Below, piece by piece: positions 6,169 through 6,371 of a stretch of DNA of 6,371 nt; positions within the stretch are counted from its first letter, which is position 1; every line of letters begins with the position of its first letter. Both the position numbers and the translations under genes were made by a program. Under the pieces are notes generated by a model. The model saw only the letters and a program-made list of their open reading frames with translations. It was not told the DNA's origin and ran no database searches. The stretch is from Bacteroidota bacterium (GTDB lineage Bacteria > Bacteroidota > Bacteroidia > Chitinophagales > Chitinophagaceae): the NCBI GenBank assembly GCA_023436425.1, contig JAEZJD010000247.1:1-6371 (forward strand), given 5' to 3'.

Positions 6169-6250
6169 TGCCCGGGACTGGATTCGAACCAGCACACCTC
6201 GCGGCGCCGCCACCTGAAGACGGTGCGTCTACCAATTTCGCCACCTGGGC
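6169..6250 (-). tRNA. tRNA-Leu, anticodon CAG (reads CUG)
   Basis: The 82-base gene folds as a class II tRNA. The acceptor GCCCAGG pairs with CCCGGGC apart from one A-C mismatch at the fifth pair. The D-stem has three pairs (GCG/CGC) with the GG of the D-loop. The anticodon stem CCGTC/GGCGG holds the loop TTCAGGT, with CAG at 6216-6214. A long variable arm, CGCC-GCGA-GGTG, marks it as leucine. The T-arm is GCTGG-TTCGAAT-CCAGT. The discriminator base is A at 6169, as leucine tRNAs require. CCA is not encoded (CAA follows), so Cca must add it. Position 37 is G, so this tRNA is not a MiaA substrate. Its own promoter box lies 26 bases upstream. Confidence 0.96.
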
Positions 6251-6276
6251 GCCTATCGATTGCTCGATTGGGGATG

Positions 6277-6310
6277 CAAATATAAAGCAAGAACCGTTAT
6301 AAAAAACAAT
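6277..6310 (-). promoter_or_regulatory. Promoter of tRNA-Leu(CAG)
   Basis: The minus strand reads TATATTTG at 6284-6277, an exact TAnnTTTG match. A TTG at 6309-6307 lies 22 bases upstream of it, compatible with a -33 element. The start would fall near 6271, giving a 5' leader of about 20 bases for RNase P to remove. Among the four boxes in the window this is the only one with a plausible -33 partner. Confidence 0.65.
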
Positions 6311-6320
6311 TTTTACAGAA

Positions 6321-6371
6321 TTAAGATTTTCTTTTCCAGCCTAATATCAAAACCCCGGCAATCACCAGCAA
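6321..6371 (-). CDS. C-terminal end of a probable membrane protein (cut by window edge)
   Basis: One minus-strand frame is open from the right edge to a TAA at 6323-6321 and gives 16 residues, LLVIAGVLILGWKRKS. A run of hydrophobic residues ending in Trp-Lys-Arg-Lys looks like a last transmembrane helix with a short positively charged cytoplasmic tail. The piece is too short to name a family. The tRNA promoter begins just downstream of its stop, which fits a gene end at this point. A chance open frame of this length cannot be excluded. Confidence 0.5.
   Translation of the reverse strand: MLVIAGVLILGWKRKS

Noticed and set aside
6169..6250. tRNA-Leu as a possible attachment site for an integrated element
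   Set aside because: No integrase gene and no repeated copy of the tRNA 3' end within the window.
6251..6270. Short repeat CAATCGA twice in the tRNA leader and a GGCGCC palindrome at its 5' end
   Set aside because: Too short to support a regulatory site; the palindrome arises from the tRNA acceptor end plus three flanking bases.

Overview
The window looks like ordinary chromosomal DNA of a member of the Bacteroidota, probably the Chitinophagaceae or a relative; the family level is inference. The signs are: TAnnTTTG boxes (the Bacteroidota housekeeping -7 element) in four separate intergenic gaps, almost no Shine-Dalgarno sequences, a sensor kinase H-box of the SHDLQEPLRKI type common in that phylum, and a tRNA gene without an encoded CCA end. 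I see no insertion sequence, CRISPR array, phage gene or other mobile element. No stretch longer than about 70 bases lacks a gene.

Layout, left to right. Bases 1-705 (+) are the C-terminal half of a sensor histidine kinase cut by the window edge. Its stop overlaps the stop of the converging miaA gene. A minus-strand block fills 700-5257, read from right to left: a WaaF-like family 9 glycosyltransferase, tsaC (overlapping it by 8 bases), cca, a small acidic-tailed pRiA4b ORF-3-like protein, and miaA. Promoter-like boxes before cca and before the pRiA4b-like gene suggest nested transcripts rather than one simple operon. On the plus strand, dapD (5287-6117) diverges from the glycosyltransferase gene across only 29 bases and ends at a strong hairpin terminator. 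Behind the terminator, on the minus strand, lies tRNA-Leu(CAG) with its own promoter, then the last 16 codons of a probable membrane protein that runs off the right edge.

How it fits together. Three genes of the minus block act on tRNA: TsaC makes the activated intermediate for t6A37 in ANN-decoding tRNAs, MiaA makes i6A37 in UNN-decoding tRNAs, and Cca adds the 3' CCA that the local tRNA-Leu lacks in its gene. The glycosyltransferase (LPS core) and DapD (diaminopimelate and lysine, hence peptidoglycan) are envelope functions on either side of one narrow divergent gap. The gene least explained is the pRiA4b-like protein lodged between cca and miaA. I found no convincing evidence of a new multi-gene system. 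The points worth checking concern gene arrangement, start sites, homopolymer tracts and that one uncharacterised protein.
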